From Rhodoblastus sp963804045 (GTDB lineage: Bacteria > Pseudomonadota > Alphaproteobacteria > Rhizobiales > Beijerinckiaceae): a DNA stretch of 64,000 bases. Location of the stretch: positions 233,348 through 297,347 of the forward strand of contig CAWDOR010000004.1 of assembly GCA_963804045.1 (NCBI GenBank), given 5' to 3'. The notes below the pieces were generated by a model that was given only the letters and a program-made list of their open reading frames with translations, had not been told where the DNA came from and made no database searches. How positions within the stretch are numbered: the stretch's first letter is position 1; every line of letters begins with the position of its first letter. Of the stretch, positions 27,201 through 38,883 are shown piece by piece. The position numbers were made by a program, and so were the translations under genes.

Positions 27201-30200
27201 TGACGGTAATCGTTCCCGAAGTGGCGATATCGATGCCGGTGTCGAAAATCGCGCCGAAGGAAACCAGCGCATTGCCGGCCGCGCCGCCGGAGCCTTCCAT
27301 GCGCGCGTTGCCGCCCGCCGCGCCATTGCCCGCGAGCGCGGTGGCGTAGGAGCCGTGACCGATCTGCGCCACCAGCGTATCGTCGTCATTCGCCACGGGA
27401 GTCTGGGGACTTGCGTCGACATTCGCCGTCGTCAGCAGGACGGAGCCTGAATTGATGGTGATGACGCCCTTGATGTTGTTCTGGACGATGCTGGCGTTGC
27501 CGCCGCGTCCGCCCGAGGCGATCTCGGTGATGAGATTGCTGGCGTCGGCATTGCCCGCGCCGCCGATATCGCCAGCCGGCTCCGCGCCGGGAATGGCCGA
27601 CCCCGCGCGCCAGGGCGTCAGTTCGGTGGTGTCGAGCGCGAGCGTCGTCGGCGCCGGCGGAAGTTTCGAACCATTGGCGTTGGCGAAGATCTGATCGCCG
27701 TGGCCGATCGCGTTTATGGCGATATCGCCGCCCATTCCGGCCTGCTGGTCGCCCAAGGCCACCGTCGCCACCACCGTGGCGGCATTGATGGTGATCGCAC
27801 CGGTGAGCTCATCCACCTCGGTCGCGCCGGCGAGGCCGGCATTGGTGACGGGACGGGCCGAGCCGAGGGAGATCAGCGCATCGCCCGCGCGGCCGCCATT
27901 GGCGACCACCGCGTCGAGGCCGGCCAAGCCGCCATTGGCGGGCGTGGTGACGATCGGCGCCAATGTGGCGGCGTCGCCGGTGGCGATCGCCATGAAGGCG
28001 TCGGCTCGGCCGAAGGCGCCAAAGAACTTGCCAGCCTGCCAGGAGCTGGCGACCGCTGTGTCGGCGGTGTCGGCCAGATAGACGCCGCCATCGCCGATGC
28101 GCGCGTAAAAGCGGTCGTCGACCTGAGCGCCCATGTTGGCGCCAATAATGATGGTCGATGAAAGAGCCAGCGTGTCGATGTTGATGGCGCCGAGCGTATA
28201 GCCCGTGGCGATGGTCGAATCGCCGCCGCGCCCGCCGTTCGAACGCGAGAAGTCGGCGCTCGTGACCTGATAGCCATATTGGTAATAATCGTTGCCGGCG
28301 GTGTTGGAGCCGACGAGGCCCGTGTAGCCCGATATCAACGAAACCACCGCGCTGTTGAGCGTGTAGCCGCCATTGGCCAACGTGCCGAAGCCCTGGACCA
28401 TAGTCTCCGTGGTCGAGCCGCCGTTCGTGACGATGACCGGGTTCCAGATCGCCGAAACCACGCTGGTGGCGCCGGAATAATTGCCCGGTTCGGCCAGATT
28501 GCGGATGACGCCGGCCGCCAGCGGCGTGGTCACCGTGGTCGTGGCGACCATCGGATAGTCGAGCACGCCGTTATAGGGCGCGCCGCCGTTGACGTTCCCG
28601 GCCTGCGTCGTGGTGTTGTAATAGGCCGGATCGGTGGACGTGCTGGTGTAGACCGGGTTGCGGCCGGCGATCTGGTCATACTGGCCGGAGCCGTTGACAT
28701 TGACCACATCGATGCGCGCCGTGGCGCCGGTGACCTGAGTTCCGTTGATTGTCGCGTTGTTGCCGACCAGCGAGGCCGCGTTGGCGACGTTCTGGCCCTG
28801 GAACGTGATGACATCGATCACGCCGGAACGGGTGAGGTCGGCGCCGAGCACGTTGGAATAATTCGCCCCGGCGTTGAACGCCGCATTGAGGACGAAGGTC
28901 TTGTCGGTCGCATCCCACAGGAACTGCGGATTGCCCGCCTTGTCATAGAGAATGACCGCGCCCGCGTTGAGGTTGACGGCGATGTTGCCCGTCGCGGTTC
29001 CATTGCCGCCGGCCCAGGTCGGAACGATGCTGGTGACGGTCTTGGAACTGGCCGTGTAGGTCGTTCCGTTGCTGGCGCCGAGCGCGGCGAGGTCCGCCAC
29101 CGTCCACGCCTGACCCAGCGCCTTGACCGTGGCGCCGGCGATCGTGCCAGAAATGTCGACGGCATTGTCGACGCCGCCGCGATTGAGCGAACCGTCGGCA
29201 TTGGTCGGGATGATCTTGACGGTCACATTCGATGTGTCGGGCGCGGCGTTGGTGTTGTCGAGGCCCTTGGCGCTGGTGAGATTCAGCGCCTGGATGCCAC
29301 CCTTGTCGCCGGAAATCGTGATGCCGCCGATCGAGCCGCTGGTCATCAGATTGCCGCCGGCGCCGGCCAGGCCCGAGGACGTGTAGACATCCTGGTTCTG
29401 ACCGATCTGGTTGGCCTGCTGGTTGTAGCCGCCGCCGCTCATGTTCGAAGCGAAGGCGGTAGCCTGCGTGACAGAAGCCGAGGCGTTGATGTTGATGTTC
29501 GAACGGACCAGGCCGCTGACCGAGGTCGCGTCGCCGCCGTCGCCGCCCGAGGCGTCGGGCTGGTAGCCGTAGTTGAAGCCGGTCGGCGCCGAGCCGCCGG
29601 CGCCGCCGGCGCCAGCGATGCCGACAATCCGATCGCGCGAGCCTATGCCCACGTAGACGTTGTTGGCGAGATCGACGTTCTGGTTGCCCGGCGAATTGGT
29701 GTTCGTCAGCGTGACGGCCGAGGCGAGAATATCGATGTCCGACGTGCCCAGATGAACGTAATTGCCATTGGGAGTCAGATTGAGCGCGGCATATTGCGCC
29801 GCCGTGTCGAGGCGGTTGTCGACCGCGGGCGTTTCGAGATAGACCGAGCCGCCGTTGCCGCCGCGCACATTGGCCGAGAATGAACCGGGAGAACCGGCCC
29901 CGCCGGCGCCGGCGCTGGCGGAAATGCGGAAGGTGTGGCCGATATTGGCTTCGACCTGGTTGAGGTTGACCGCCGTTTCGTTGCCCTCGATGAGGCTCGC
30001 CGTCTCAGTGACCACCGCCAGCGCCCCATTGGCGCCGCCGTTGATGATGATATTGCCCTGGGTTTCCGCCGAGCCGAGGAGAACGTTGACGTTGCCGCCG
30101 GCGCCGCCCTGGGCCGGATCGAGAGAATTGAGGCCGGAGGTGTTGCCCACGCCCGCCGCGCCGCCTGCAGCGGCGACGAGGATGTAATCGTCGCCATTGC

Positions 30201-33200
30201 CGATCGCGGCGTTGGACGTCATCCAGTCGACTGTACCCTGATTGCTGGAGGTGACGTTGGAGATCACCGTGACGACAGGCGCGGAAATGATGACATTGCC
30301 GCGCTCGCCATTGGCGATGTCCTGAACGGTCGAGCCGTTGGTCCCATTGTTGACGAAATCGCCGCTGAGGTTGCGGTTGCTGTCGGAGCCGCCGAGGACA
30401 TTGGCGTTGTTGGCGTCGATGCGCTGGGTGATGTTGATGTCGCCGCCGCGCCCGCCGGAGGCGGCGCCGGCCGCCGTGCCGCCGGCGCCGCTGTTGGCCT
30501 GGATGATGTCATTCTGGCCAATGCGCGCATAGGCGGCGCCGCTGTTCATCTCGCCCTGATTGCCGTAGACGTTGCTGGCGGTGAGGATGACGCTGAGCGC
30601 GGAAGCGACCGTCGTATCGGAATTGTAGACGGTCGGCGTGACCGAGGTCAGCGCGGTCCCCGCCGTGCTGATGGCGCTCGGCAATTGCTCCGGCGCGCGG
30701 TTCGCGACCGTGTAATAGGGAATGCTATTGTAGGTCTGGCCGTTGAAGGCCGCCGCCTGGGTATAGGCGACGTCGTCGGCGACCGTCCAGGTGATTGCGG
30801 GCAGCGTCGCGGCGTTGGCGATCGGGGCGTGATCGGCCGCGCCTGTCAGGCCCGCCGTGGCGCCGGCGAGAGCAGCAGCCGCGGCCGTGGTGGTGTTGCC
30901 GCCAGCCTGGGGCTGGGTGATTGGGTCGGCGAGCGCCAGCGGATCCACCGGCGAATTTCCGATCGTCGCCCCGGACGAAAAGCCCGTCTGCAGCGCCGAG
31001 GAAATCGGGGTCGACAGGGCGCCGCCGACGACGACGCCATTGGCGTCGATCATGCCGTCCCAGATCGAGCCGCGATTGAAGGTGATGTCGCCGCCGCGCG
31101 CGCTGGCGGTCGCGGTATCGCCGAGAATGCCGATGGTCGTGTCGGCGGCGCCGCCACCGCCCGCGCCGGTCGACAGCAGCGCGGCCGCGCCGGCGCCGAT
31201 CGACGCCTGCAGGCTGTTGCTGATGTAGGCCGAATTGTTGCCGTTGGTCCCGACCGCGGTGACCGCGACCGCGCCGCCTCCGTAAACATAGGTGGATGCG
31301 CCGATCATGTCGGCGGAATTGATGGTGAGATCGGCGCCGCGCGAGGGATAGAGGCTCGCCGCGCCGGCCGAGCCTGCCGCCATGCCGTAGCCGGCGGTGG
31401 CGAAGGTGAACACGCTGCCGTCGCCGATGCGGGCGAACAGATTGGCGTCGCTGATCCCGGCTGCGTTGCCGACCGTGGCGTTGGTCAGGACGGACACCGC
31501 GCCCGTCGCGATCACGTTGACCTCGCCGTTGATGTAACCCTCGGTGACGACAATGTCGCCGCGCGAGGAGGTGTTGATTCCGTTGACCGTGTCCTGATTG
31601 GAGTAGGCGTTGGTCGTGGTGGTCGTGGCGCCGTTGGTCGTCGTGGTCTGGACGCCGACCGAACTGGCGACCGGCTTCACGCTGGTCTGCGCCGTGCCGC
31701 TCACCCAGTTGCCGTCGCCGATGATGGCGAATTGCGTCTGGTCGACCGCATTGATGACATCGTTGCCGGCGACGACAATCTGCTGCACCAGCACGGCGCC
31801 GGCGGCGATGTCGATATCCGCCGAACCCGTGGCGTTGAGATTGATGCGCGGCGTCAAGAGGCCGTCGGCATAGGCATAGGCGAGATTGTAGCCGTCGGGA
31901 TTGGCCACCATTTTCTGCGTCGGATCGGACGCGGCGGCGGCGTTGGCGTTGCGCGGCGCCACCAGGGATTCGGCGGTGACGGACGATGCGCTGAAGACCT
32001 TCACGCCATAGATGATGTTGGCGATGCCGTTGGTCGTGTTGTTGGCGTCAACCGCATTGGCGCCGGTGATCACCGACTGATTGGCGGCGACATTGCCGGT
32101 CAAGGCATTGGCGGCCGAGGTGTCCGACACGATGGAGGCGGTGGTCGAGCCGGGGCTCGTGGTGGTCGTGTAGGGATTGTTGACCGAGACCGTATTGCCG
32201 ACGGAATTGCCGTAAGTCGCGGCTCCCGAGGGCGCAATCACGGTGTTCGCCGCCGTATTGGCGGTCACCGGCATGTAGGCGCGGTAATTGGTGGCGTAAT
32301 CCGTGCCGGCGGTGATCAGGGCTTGGTTGTAGACCGGCGCCTGCGCCGTGCCGGTGTTCACGGCGTTGTCCATCGGCAGGAGGATGATGGGGTTGCCGTT
32401 CTTGTCGGTCAGATAGGCGCTGGAGGGGATGATGACCGGGCTGTCGCCGGTCGAGTCCTTGTAGTTGCTCGTCGCGGTTCCCGCGGCGGCGATGGTCGTC
32501 GCCGAGGTCGTGCCCGAAGTCGGCGTGATCAGGGTTCCGACGAAGCTGCGCAGCAAACCATTCAGCGAGACGGTCGACTTGCCGTCCGGCGAGGTGATGG
32601 TCGAATTGGTGCTGTAATAGGTGATCAGGCCGGTGTTGAGCGCGCCCATGCCGCCCGCGCCCGCCGTGTAGAGCGTCTGCGTCCCCGGCAGCGTGCTGTG
32701 CGCGACCAGCGTCTCGGTGACCGCGCCGCCATTGGCGACGGCATAGTCGATTGTGTAGTAAACATAGGGATTGCTGTTGGCGGCGTTCGACAGATCCGTC
32801 GTGGTCCCGTTGGCGCTCGCATTCGTCAATTGGTAGTAGGGATTGTTGAAGTCGATCAGGTTGCGATAGCCGCCGTTGATCGTCTCGAAATTACCGATCG
32901 CGCCGATATTGGTCTGGATCGCGCCATAGGACGGGTCGGTCCCGTTGTCGCTGACATTGACGGTGACGGTCGCGCCATGACCGATCTGGTCGTGGCGGAC
33001 GATCGCGAAAACAGGCGAATTGTTCGGGCTCGGACCGTAAAGCGTCTCGACGCCGCCGACGCTGATGGCCGCCGAATCCACGGTGATGACGCCGGAAATC
33101 CGGCCGGTGGTGATTTCGACGGGATCGACGGGATTGCCGTTGGCGTCGTAGGTCGCCGGCAGCGCGACGCCATTGTAGGTCGCGTGACCGCCCGAGCCGA

Positions 33201-35602
33201 TCTGCACCGCATCGACTTCTGTTCCGGCGACACGATTGACGGGGCTGGGATTGACCGACGGCGAGAACGCAAGGGGATCGCCTACCTCGACCGATGGCGA
33301 GGTGATGGTGATATTGCCGGAAACGTCGCCCTGAACGATCTGCTGCTCGGTGACATCGTTATCGACGCCATGGCCGATCTGGACATAGGCGCGCGCGCCG
33401 GACATGCCGGGAACGTTGGAGCCAGTCGTCAGGATGAGCGAAGTGGCGGCGGTAATGTTGATGTTGGAATTGAGGATCGCATAGCCCGATGTATTGGTCG
33501 GGCTGCCGAGCGTCGCATCGCCGCTCGACAGGACGCCGGTCACATTGTTGTTGAGATTGCCGCCATGGCCGATCTGGACGAAATTGCCGGAAACATAGGC
33601 GGTCGCGGCAAGAGGTTCGGCGCCCGAGGTGAGCGCGACCACGCCGCCATTGATGACGATATCGCCGTTATGGGCGTGCTCGACCCAGACATCGGCGTAA
33701 TAGGCGGGATCGGTCGGGTCGTTGGTGGCGTGATAGAGCTGGTAATCATTGCCGCGCGAGAAATCGCCGCCGGCGCGGCCGGAGCCCTGCAACACCGCGA
33801 GATCGAAGCCGATCTGCGTCGAAGCGCCATCGACCGAGCCCGATTGAATGGTGATCGCCGCGCCGCTCAGCACCGTATTGCCGAATTCGGCGCCGATGGC
33901 GATCTGATAGAGCTGCGCCGCATTGCTGCCGATCGTGATGGCCGGAGCCTGGAGCACGACGGCGTTGTGCTCCTGGATGAAATCGTTGACGGTCGTCTGA
34001 TGCGTCGCCAGATAGCTCGCGCTGGCGCTCTGCTGCATGTTCTGGATGATGACATTGCCGAGCGTCGCGGTCACGTTGATCGCCGTGGCGGCGTTGAGCG
34101 TCAGCGTGGTGCCGGGCGTGCCGGAGCCATCGGGATTCGGCGCATTGGTCCAGATGACATGCGCCGGGCCAACGACGGAGATCGTCGCGGCGCTGATCGT
34201 GACGTTCGACGTCGCCAGATCGGCGGCAATGATCGACGTATTGACGCCATCGGCCAGCGTCGTGTCCGACAGGGTGATCGTCGCAGGATCGAGCAGCAGA
34301 TTGCCTGCCGCGCCGTTGACGGATTTGGTGTTGACCAGGCCGTTGAACGCCAAGGTTCCCGCGCTGGACACTTCGACACTGCCGCCATTGCCGGACATGC
34401 CGAGCGCCTGGGCGGAAATATAGCCGTTGAAGGCGGTGGCGGCGTTCGACCAGACCACAACCTGACCGCCGTTGCCGGACACGGTGGCGTCGGCGAGAAT
34501 TCTGCGATCCCGCGTCAATGGCGACATTTTGGGCGTCGACCAGATTGGCGTCCTGGCCATGCTGGCCGCCGCCCACCAAAACCGTGCCGCCGCCCGTGGC
34601 GCCGGAAGCGTCGATCAGCGAGGTCGAGGCGAGATGCACGACATCGGCGTCGAGCACCACGGTCCCGCCATTGCCGCTGGCGGAACGCGCGCTGATCGAC
34701 CCCGCGTTGTAAATCGTCGACTGCGGCGCGCTTCTGACCTTGGCCGCGGGAACCGCGACCGTCTTTGTCACGGTCCTTGTCACGGTGCGGGTGACCGTCT
34801 TGTATGCCGGCGCGCCCGTGGCGGAGGCGGTCAGATAGACCCGCCCGCCGGACGTGACGGCGCGATTGGCGCGCACCACGCCCTTATTGTTGACCGCCAA
34901 AGCATAGTGATTGCCGCCGGCCGCCTGAATTTCCTGCACGATCTTCTTGATCGTGGTCTTCTTGCCCGCCGTATAGGGCCGCACCAGAACGCCGCCAGTT
35001 CCCGTCGAACCAATCACGACATCGGTTCCGCCGGACAGACCAACCACGCCGCCCGGCGCGTTGATGGCGCCGGTATTGGCGATCGTCCGGGCGATAATAT
35101 AGACCGAACCGCCCTCCGCCGAGGTAATCGCGCCCTGATTGACAATCGCCGCCGGGGAATTGCCGGTGAAATTCAGATTTCCGGCGAGATAATTGGCGTC
35201 GGTGATGTTGCGGGTGGTGAGAATCAGACTGGCGGTGTTGATTGTGCCCGAGGGACCGACAACGATGCCCGCGGGATTGACGAGAATCAGCTGACCGTTG
35301 GACGAGAGCGAACCGTAGATGGCGCTGGGATTGTCGGTGACGACGCGGTTCAAGGTGGAGCCGCCGGTCGGCACGACGAACTGGGTCGACTCACCCGCGC
35401 CGATCGAGAACCCCTGCCAGTTGATGACCGAATGCAGCGAGCTCTGATTGACGAGCAACTGGGTCAACGCCGGATTCACAAAGCTGGCGGAGCCAGCCGT
35501 GACCACGCCCCCGGTCGGATTGGCCATCGCCGGCGTAAAGGCGAAAGCGAACGCGCTGGTGGAAGAAAGGAGTTTCAGCGAGCGGTTGCGGAGGGTCGCC
35601 AT
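21238..35602 (-). CDS. Giant two-partner secretion exoprotein (TpsA, filamentous haemagglutinin-like), one frameshift
   Basis: A secreted adhesin-like protein of about 4,787 residues once a frameshift is repaired. It starts at ATG 35602 with a signal peptide ending near MANPTGG. The TPS domain follows: a VNQSSLHSVINWQGFSIGAG block, then STLNRVVTDNPSAIYGSL and LVNPAGIVVGPSGTI. A curious TVTRTVTRTVTKTV tract lies near 34745-34800. The rest is a very long, Gly/Asn/Ala/Thr-rich array of beta-helix-like repeats (recurring NGGAGG, GRGGD and IGxGD blocks) with almost no cysteine. The C-terminus has a QPVQAQPVQ repeat. The frame breaks at 34497-34502: the coding strand reads CAGAATTCTC where CAGATTCTC (one A fewer) joins GSQ to ILADATV. 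All 13 kb downstream stay open, so decay is unlikely. Confidence 0.92.
21497..21540 (-). repeat. 15-base tandem repeat in the exoprotein C-terminus
   Basis: A 15-base unit TGGACGGGTTGGGCT recurs with minor changes at 21497, 21512 and partly 21527. It encodes the QAQPV repeats near the end of the exoprotein. Such repeats vary in copy number by slippage without changing frame. Confidence 0.7.
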
Positions 35603-36216
35603 GCGGATTGATTCCAAAATCTGAATTCGGTTACTCGCCGTTCTAGAGTCCGCCCGCACGAAATGATGTCGCCAAAACGAAATGCTCGGCAAAATTAGGA
35701 GGCGTGCGCTTTTTGCCACAGCGAATACGCGTCGCTGGCAGTCTTGCCCGCCCGCCCTGCAAGACACCGCAACGAATTCGGGATCGATTGCGCAAGATTA
35801 TTATTTGTTTTTATTTGGTTTCAACGGAGAGATCGACTTCCCCGCGCGGCGGCTCCGATCCTGGCCGCCCATCGGCATCGCCATCGTCGCGAATTGGCGA
35901 CCGTCATCGATTGAGGCGCTTGAGCCGAACCCACGTCTTGGTTGACGGCGGCCACTCGCGCCACGACGCCCGAATCACAGCAAGGAGGGCCCATCGGCGT
36001 CAGAACGGCGGGAATGCGCCCCGATGCACTCCAAAACGGAGGGCGTGCGGAGTTCAGATCGTCCCGGATCAGCCGGAACGCAGCTCGACGCCTCCAATGA
36101 CCCGCTATTCATTCGCCGGACGGGCGTTTGAAGACTGGCCTGCGTGTCCAGGCCCGCAAATTCTGGCTCATTTGGCGGCTGCTATGTGGCGGCGCCCCCC
36201 TTGGCGCCATCCTCTA
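35603..36216. other. Gene-free region upstream of the exoprotein gene
   Basis: About 610 bases in which I see no convincing gene. The part near 35780-35825 is AT-rich. It presumably holds the promoter of the exoprotein operon, but I find no clear sigma-54 or sigma-70 boxes to name. Confidence 0.4.
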
Positions 36217-36332
36217 TCAGGCGGCAACCCGTTTTTCGTGGCGCCAGAGCCGTTGGGTCATGTTGTAGACGAGATTGGCCATGCCGATTTGGACCTTCGC
36301 CCCTGTATCGCCAGCCCCTGTATCGCCAGAGC
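36217..36332 (-). mobile_element. IS5-like transposase C-terminal remnant
   Basis: On the minus strand the sequence translates to GAKVQIGMANLVYNMTQRLW and a further HEKRVAA before a stop at 36217-36219. The GMANLVYNM block near the end of the protein is characteristic of IS5-type DDE transposases. Only the tail is present; the rest of the element and its ends are not visible. A 15-base duplication interrupts its upstream part. Confidence 0.55.
36300..36329. repeat. Perfect 15-base tandem duplication
   Basis: CCCCTGTATCGCCAG occurs twice in direct succession (36300-36314 and 36315-36329). In the transposase remnant it doubles GDTGA. It looks like a replication slip. Confidence 0.85.
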
Positions 36333-36527
36333 CACACAAACAGGGCGAGGCCGACCGTCATCCGGCGCGTTGGGGTTTCGAGACGGCGCTTCATAATTGC
36401 TCTTAAACCCGGCATTGGTGGGGTGCGCCGATAGAAACGCGAATTTATGAAATTAGCCGAGAACCCAGTCGCATCGCGGGTCATTTCCCGCTGATGGCTC
36501 GCGAAAAACACATGTCAGATTTCGCCC

Positions 36528-37577
36528 CTAAAACCCCGACACCCGCGCGCGCCGCCTAAAACCGCTCGGCGTCTCTCCGGTCCACTGCTTGAACGCCCGC
36601 GCAAATGCCTTCTCATTGCTGAAACCCGCCGCGAAGGCGACGCGCTTGATCGGGTTGGGGCTGCGGGCCAGATCGGTTTTGGCGCGCTCCATCGAGGCCT
36701 GTCGCTTGAGGGCGCGCAGGCTTGCGCCTTCCTTGCGCAAATGGCGGTGCAGGCTGCGGGTGGAGATGTTGAAGCCCTCGGCGAGATCGCCCGCAGAGGG
36801 GGGGCGGGCGCCGTTCATGCGCAGCACCTGGCTCACCCTGGTCTTGAGCTGCTGGTCGCGGCGATAGGGCAGGACGGTGAGCGGCAGCGCGCGTTTCAGC
36901 ATTTTTTGCAGGGCGGCTTCGTCGCGCTGGAGCGGGCGCAGCAAAAAGCCGGCGTCGAATTTTATGCAGGCGCGCGCGGCGCCGAAACGCAGAGTCTCGG
37001 CGAACAGCTTGGGATAGACCTCGACATGCTCCGGCGGCGGAAAAGGGAACTCGGCGCCGACAAGGGGAATGCGGAAATCCACCGCCCAGCAGGCATAGCC
37101 CAAAGCGTAGCGCAACAGCGTCACCAGGCAGAACTCCCTGAAAACCCCGAGGTCGCGGCGCTCTTCGACGGCGAGGCTGGCGACGCCTTCTTCGACCGTC
37201 AGCTCCAGCACGATGTCGTCGATGAGAATGCGGTGGTGGCGAGTCCAGCGGCGCAGCGCCAGATCGAGAGTTTCGGCGGTGATCGAGGCGCGGCACAGCA
37301 TGCCATAGGCGCCCCAGGGCAATTTGCGCGAGAACCAGCCCAAAGCCTCGTCGTCCAGTTCGCGCATCGCTTCCCAGGACAGAGCCTCGAATTGCGCCGA
37401 GGTTATTTTCGCGGCGGGGTCTGCTAAGACTTTTGGCGGAATTTGCGCCCTTTCCAGGGCAGCCGCGGGATCGACCCCATATTTGCCATAGGCCGCGCAA
37501 ATCGCCCGGACAAAGGCGATGGGCGTGGCGGCTGAGCCGGGTTTGCGCTGATAGGAGGCAAAAGGCTGTTTCGGCAT
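36528..37577 (-). CDS. AraC-family regulator divergent from the leucine degradation operon
   Basis: A 349-residue ArgR/OruR-type regulator. Residues about 25-215 are the Arabinose_bd-like domain (WGAYGMLCRASITAETLDLA, VDFRIPLVGAEFPFPPPEH); about 240-340 hold the DNA-binding domain (ISTRSLHRHLRKEGASLRAL, VAFAAGFSNEKAFARAFKQW, GETPSGFRRRA). The ATG at 37577 was chosen over the longer reading, which would cross the divergent promoter. Known operons of this type are often controlled by a MerR-type LiuR; here an AraC-type protein occupies the regulator position, with an inverted repeat between it and the first catabolic gene. Confidence 0.85.
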   Translation of the reverse strand: MPKQPFASYQRKPGSAATPIAFVRAICAAYGKYGVDPAAALERAQIPPKVLADPAAKITSAQFEALSWEAMRELDDEALGWFSRKLPWGAYGMLCRASITAETLDLALRRWTRHHRILIDDIVLELTVEEGVASLAVEERRDLGVFREFCLVTLLRYALGYACWAVDFRIPLVGAEFPFPPPEHVEVYPKLFAETLRFGAARACIKFDAGFLLRPLQRDEAALQKMLKRALPLTVLPYRRDQQLKTRVSQVLRMNGARPPSAGDLAEGFNISTRSLHRHLRKEGASLRALKRQASMERAKTDLARSPNPIKRVAFAAGFSNEKAFARAFKQWTGETPSGFRRRARVSGF

Positions 37578-37602
37578 GATGCCCGACACTCTCACGATAT
37601 TA

Positions 37603-37625
37603 GCCGAAAATGCAACCTTTTCGGC
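37603..37625. promoter_or_regulatory. Inverted repeat, candidate operator of the leucine operon
   Basis: GCCGAAAA and TTTTCGGC form a perfect eight-base inverted repeat around a seven-base centre. It lies between the divergent AraC-type gene and the isovaleryl-CoA dehydrogenase gene, 26 bases from one start and 83 from the other. Confidence 0.5.
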
Positions 37626-37707
37626 GTTCCCCGCGCCGCGCCCTGGATTAGGATGGTTTTGAAAATCAGCTGGCCCGCTCAAAACGGCCGCACAGGAGGA
37701 AACGCCC

Positions 37708-38880
37708 GTGACCATTCCGAGCCTCGATTTTGGCTTTCCCGAAGAAATCACCCTGCTGCGCGACTCCGTGCGCGCCTTCGCCCAAGCCGAGATCGCTCCG
37801 CGCGCCGAAAAAATCGACCGCGACAATATTTTCCCCGCCGATCTCTGGAAGAAATTCGGCGACCTCGGCCTGCTCGGCATGACCGTCAGCGAACAGGACG
37901 GCGGCTCGGACATGGGCTATCTCGCCCATATCGTCGCTCTCGAGGAGATTTCGCGGGCCTCGGCCTCGGTCGGACTGTCCTATGGCGCCCATTCCAATCT
38001 CTGCGTCAACCAGATCCGCCGCAACGCCACCCCGGCGCAAAAGGCCAGATATCTGCCCAAGCTGCTGTCGGGCGACCATGTCGGCGCGCTGGCCATGTCC
38101 GAGCCCAACGCCGGCTCCGACGTCGTCTCGATGAAGCTGCGCGCCGAGAAAAAAGGCGACCGCTACGTCCTCAACGGCTCCAAAATGTGGATCACCAATG
38201 GCGGCGACGCCGATACGCTGGTGGTCTACGCCAAAACCGATCCGGCAGCCGGCCCCAAGGGCATCACCGCCTTCATCGTCGAAAAAACCTTTGGCGGCTT
38301 CTCGGCCGGACCGCATCTCGACAAGCTGGGCATGCGCGGCTCCAACACCTTTCCGCTGTTCTTCGACAATTGCGAAGTGCCTGAGGAAAACGTGCTCGGC
38401 GGGATCGGCAATGGCGTGAAAGTGCTGATGTCCGGTCTGGATTACGAGCGCGCCGTGCTCTGCGGCGGCCCCTTGGGGATCATGGCCGCCTGCATGGACA
38501 TCGCCCTGCCCTATATGCATGAGCGCAAGCAGTTCGGCCAGCCGATCGGCGACTTCCAGCTGATGCAGGGCAAGCTCGCCGATCTCTATGCGATCTGGTC
38601 GGCGAGCCGCGCCTATGTCTATGCCGTGGGCCAGGCCTGCGACCGCATGGAGCATTCGCGCTCGCTGCGCAAGGACGCCGCCGGCGCCATTCTCTATTCC
38701 GCCGAAAAGGCGACGTGGATGGCGGGCGAAACCATCCAGACTCTCGGGGGCGTCGGCTACACCAATGATTTCGCCGCCGGGCGGCTGTGGCGCGACGCCA
38801 AGCTCTACGAAATTGGCGCGGGCACTTCGGAGATCCGCCGCATGCTCGTCGGCCGCGAGCTGATGGCCGAGACGCGATAA
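37708..38880 (+). CDS. liuA: Isovaleryl-CoA dehydrogenase
   Basis: FAD-dependent acyl-CoA dehydrogenase that oxidises isovaleryl-CoA to 3-methylcrotonyl-CoA in leucine breakdown. The protein has 390 residues. The catalytic base of this subfamily is the Glu in MSGLDYERAVLCGGPLGI, which places it with isovaleryl- rather than short-chain dehydrogenases. FAD-contact blocks AMSEPNAGSDVVSM and KMWITNGGDADTLVVYAK and the end GRLWRDAKLYEIGAGTSEI are present. The start codon is GTG with AGGAGG 8-13 bases upstream. It is the first gene of a six-gene operon. Confidence 0.95.
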   Translation: MTIPSLDFGFPEEITLLRDSVRAFAQAEIAPRAEKIDRDNIFPADLWKKFGDLGLLGMTVSEQDGGSDMGYLAHIVALEEISRASASVGLSYGAHSNLCVNQIRRNATPAQKARYLPKLLSGDHVGALAMSEPNAGSDVVSMKLRAEKKGDRYVLNGSKMWITNGGDADTLVVYAKTDPAAGPKGITAFIVEKTFGGFSAGPHLDKLGMRGSNTFPLFFDNCEVPEENVLGGIGNGVKVLMSGLDYERAVLCGGPLGIMAACMDIALPYMHERKQFGQPIGDFQLMQGKLADLYAIWSASRAYVYAVGQACDRMEHSRSLRKDAAGAILYSAEKATWMAGETIQTLGGVGYTNDFAAGRLWRDAKLYEIGAGTSEIRRMLVGRELMAETR

Positions 38881-38883
38881 CCC

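Noticed and set aside
23323..34695. Very long plus-strand open frames opposite the exoprotein gene (for example 1,586 and 1,375 codons)
   Set aside because: They are mirror frames of a GC-rich, repeat-rich gene. They encode Arg/Asp/Gly-rich sequence without domains, while the minus strand has a signal peptide, a TPS domain and a cotranscribed TpsB.
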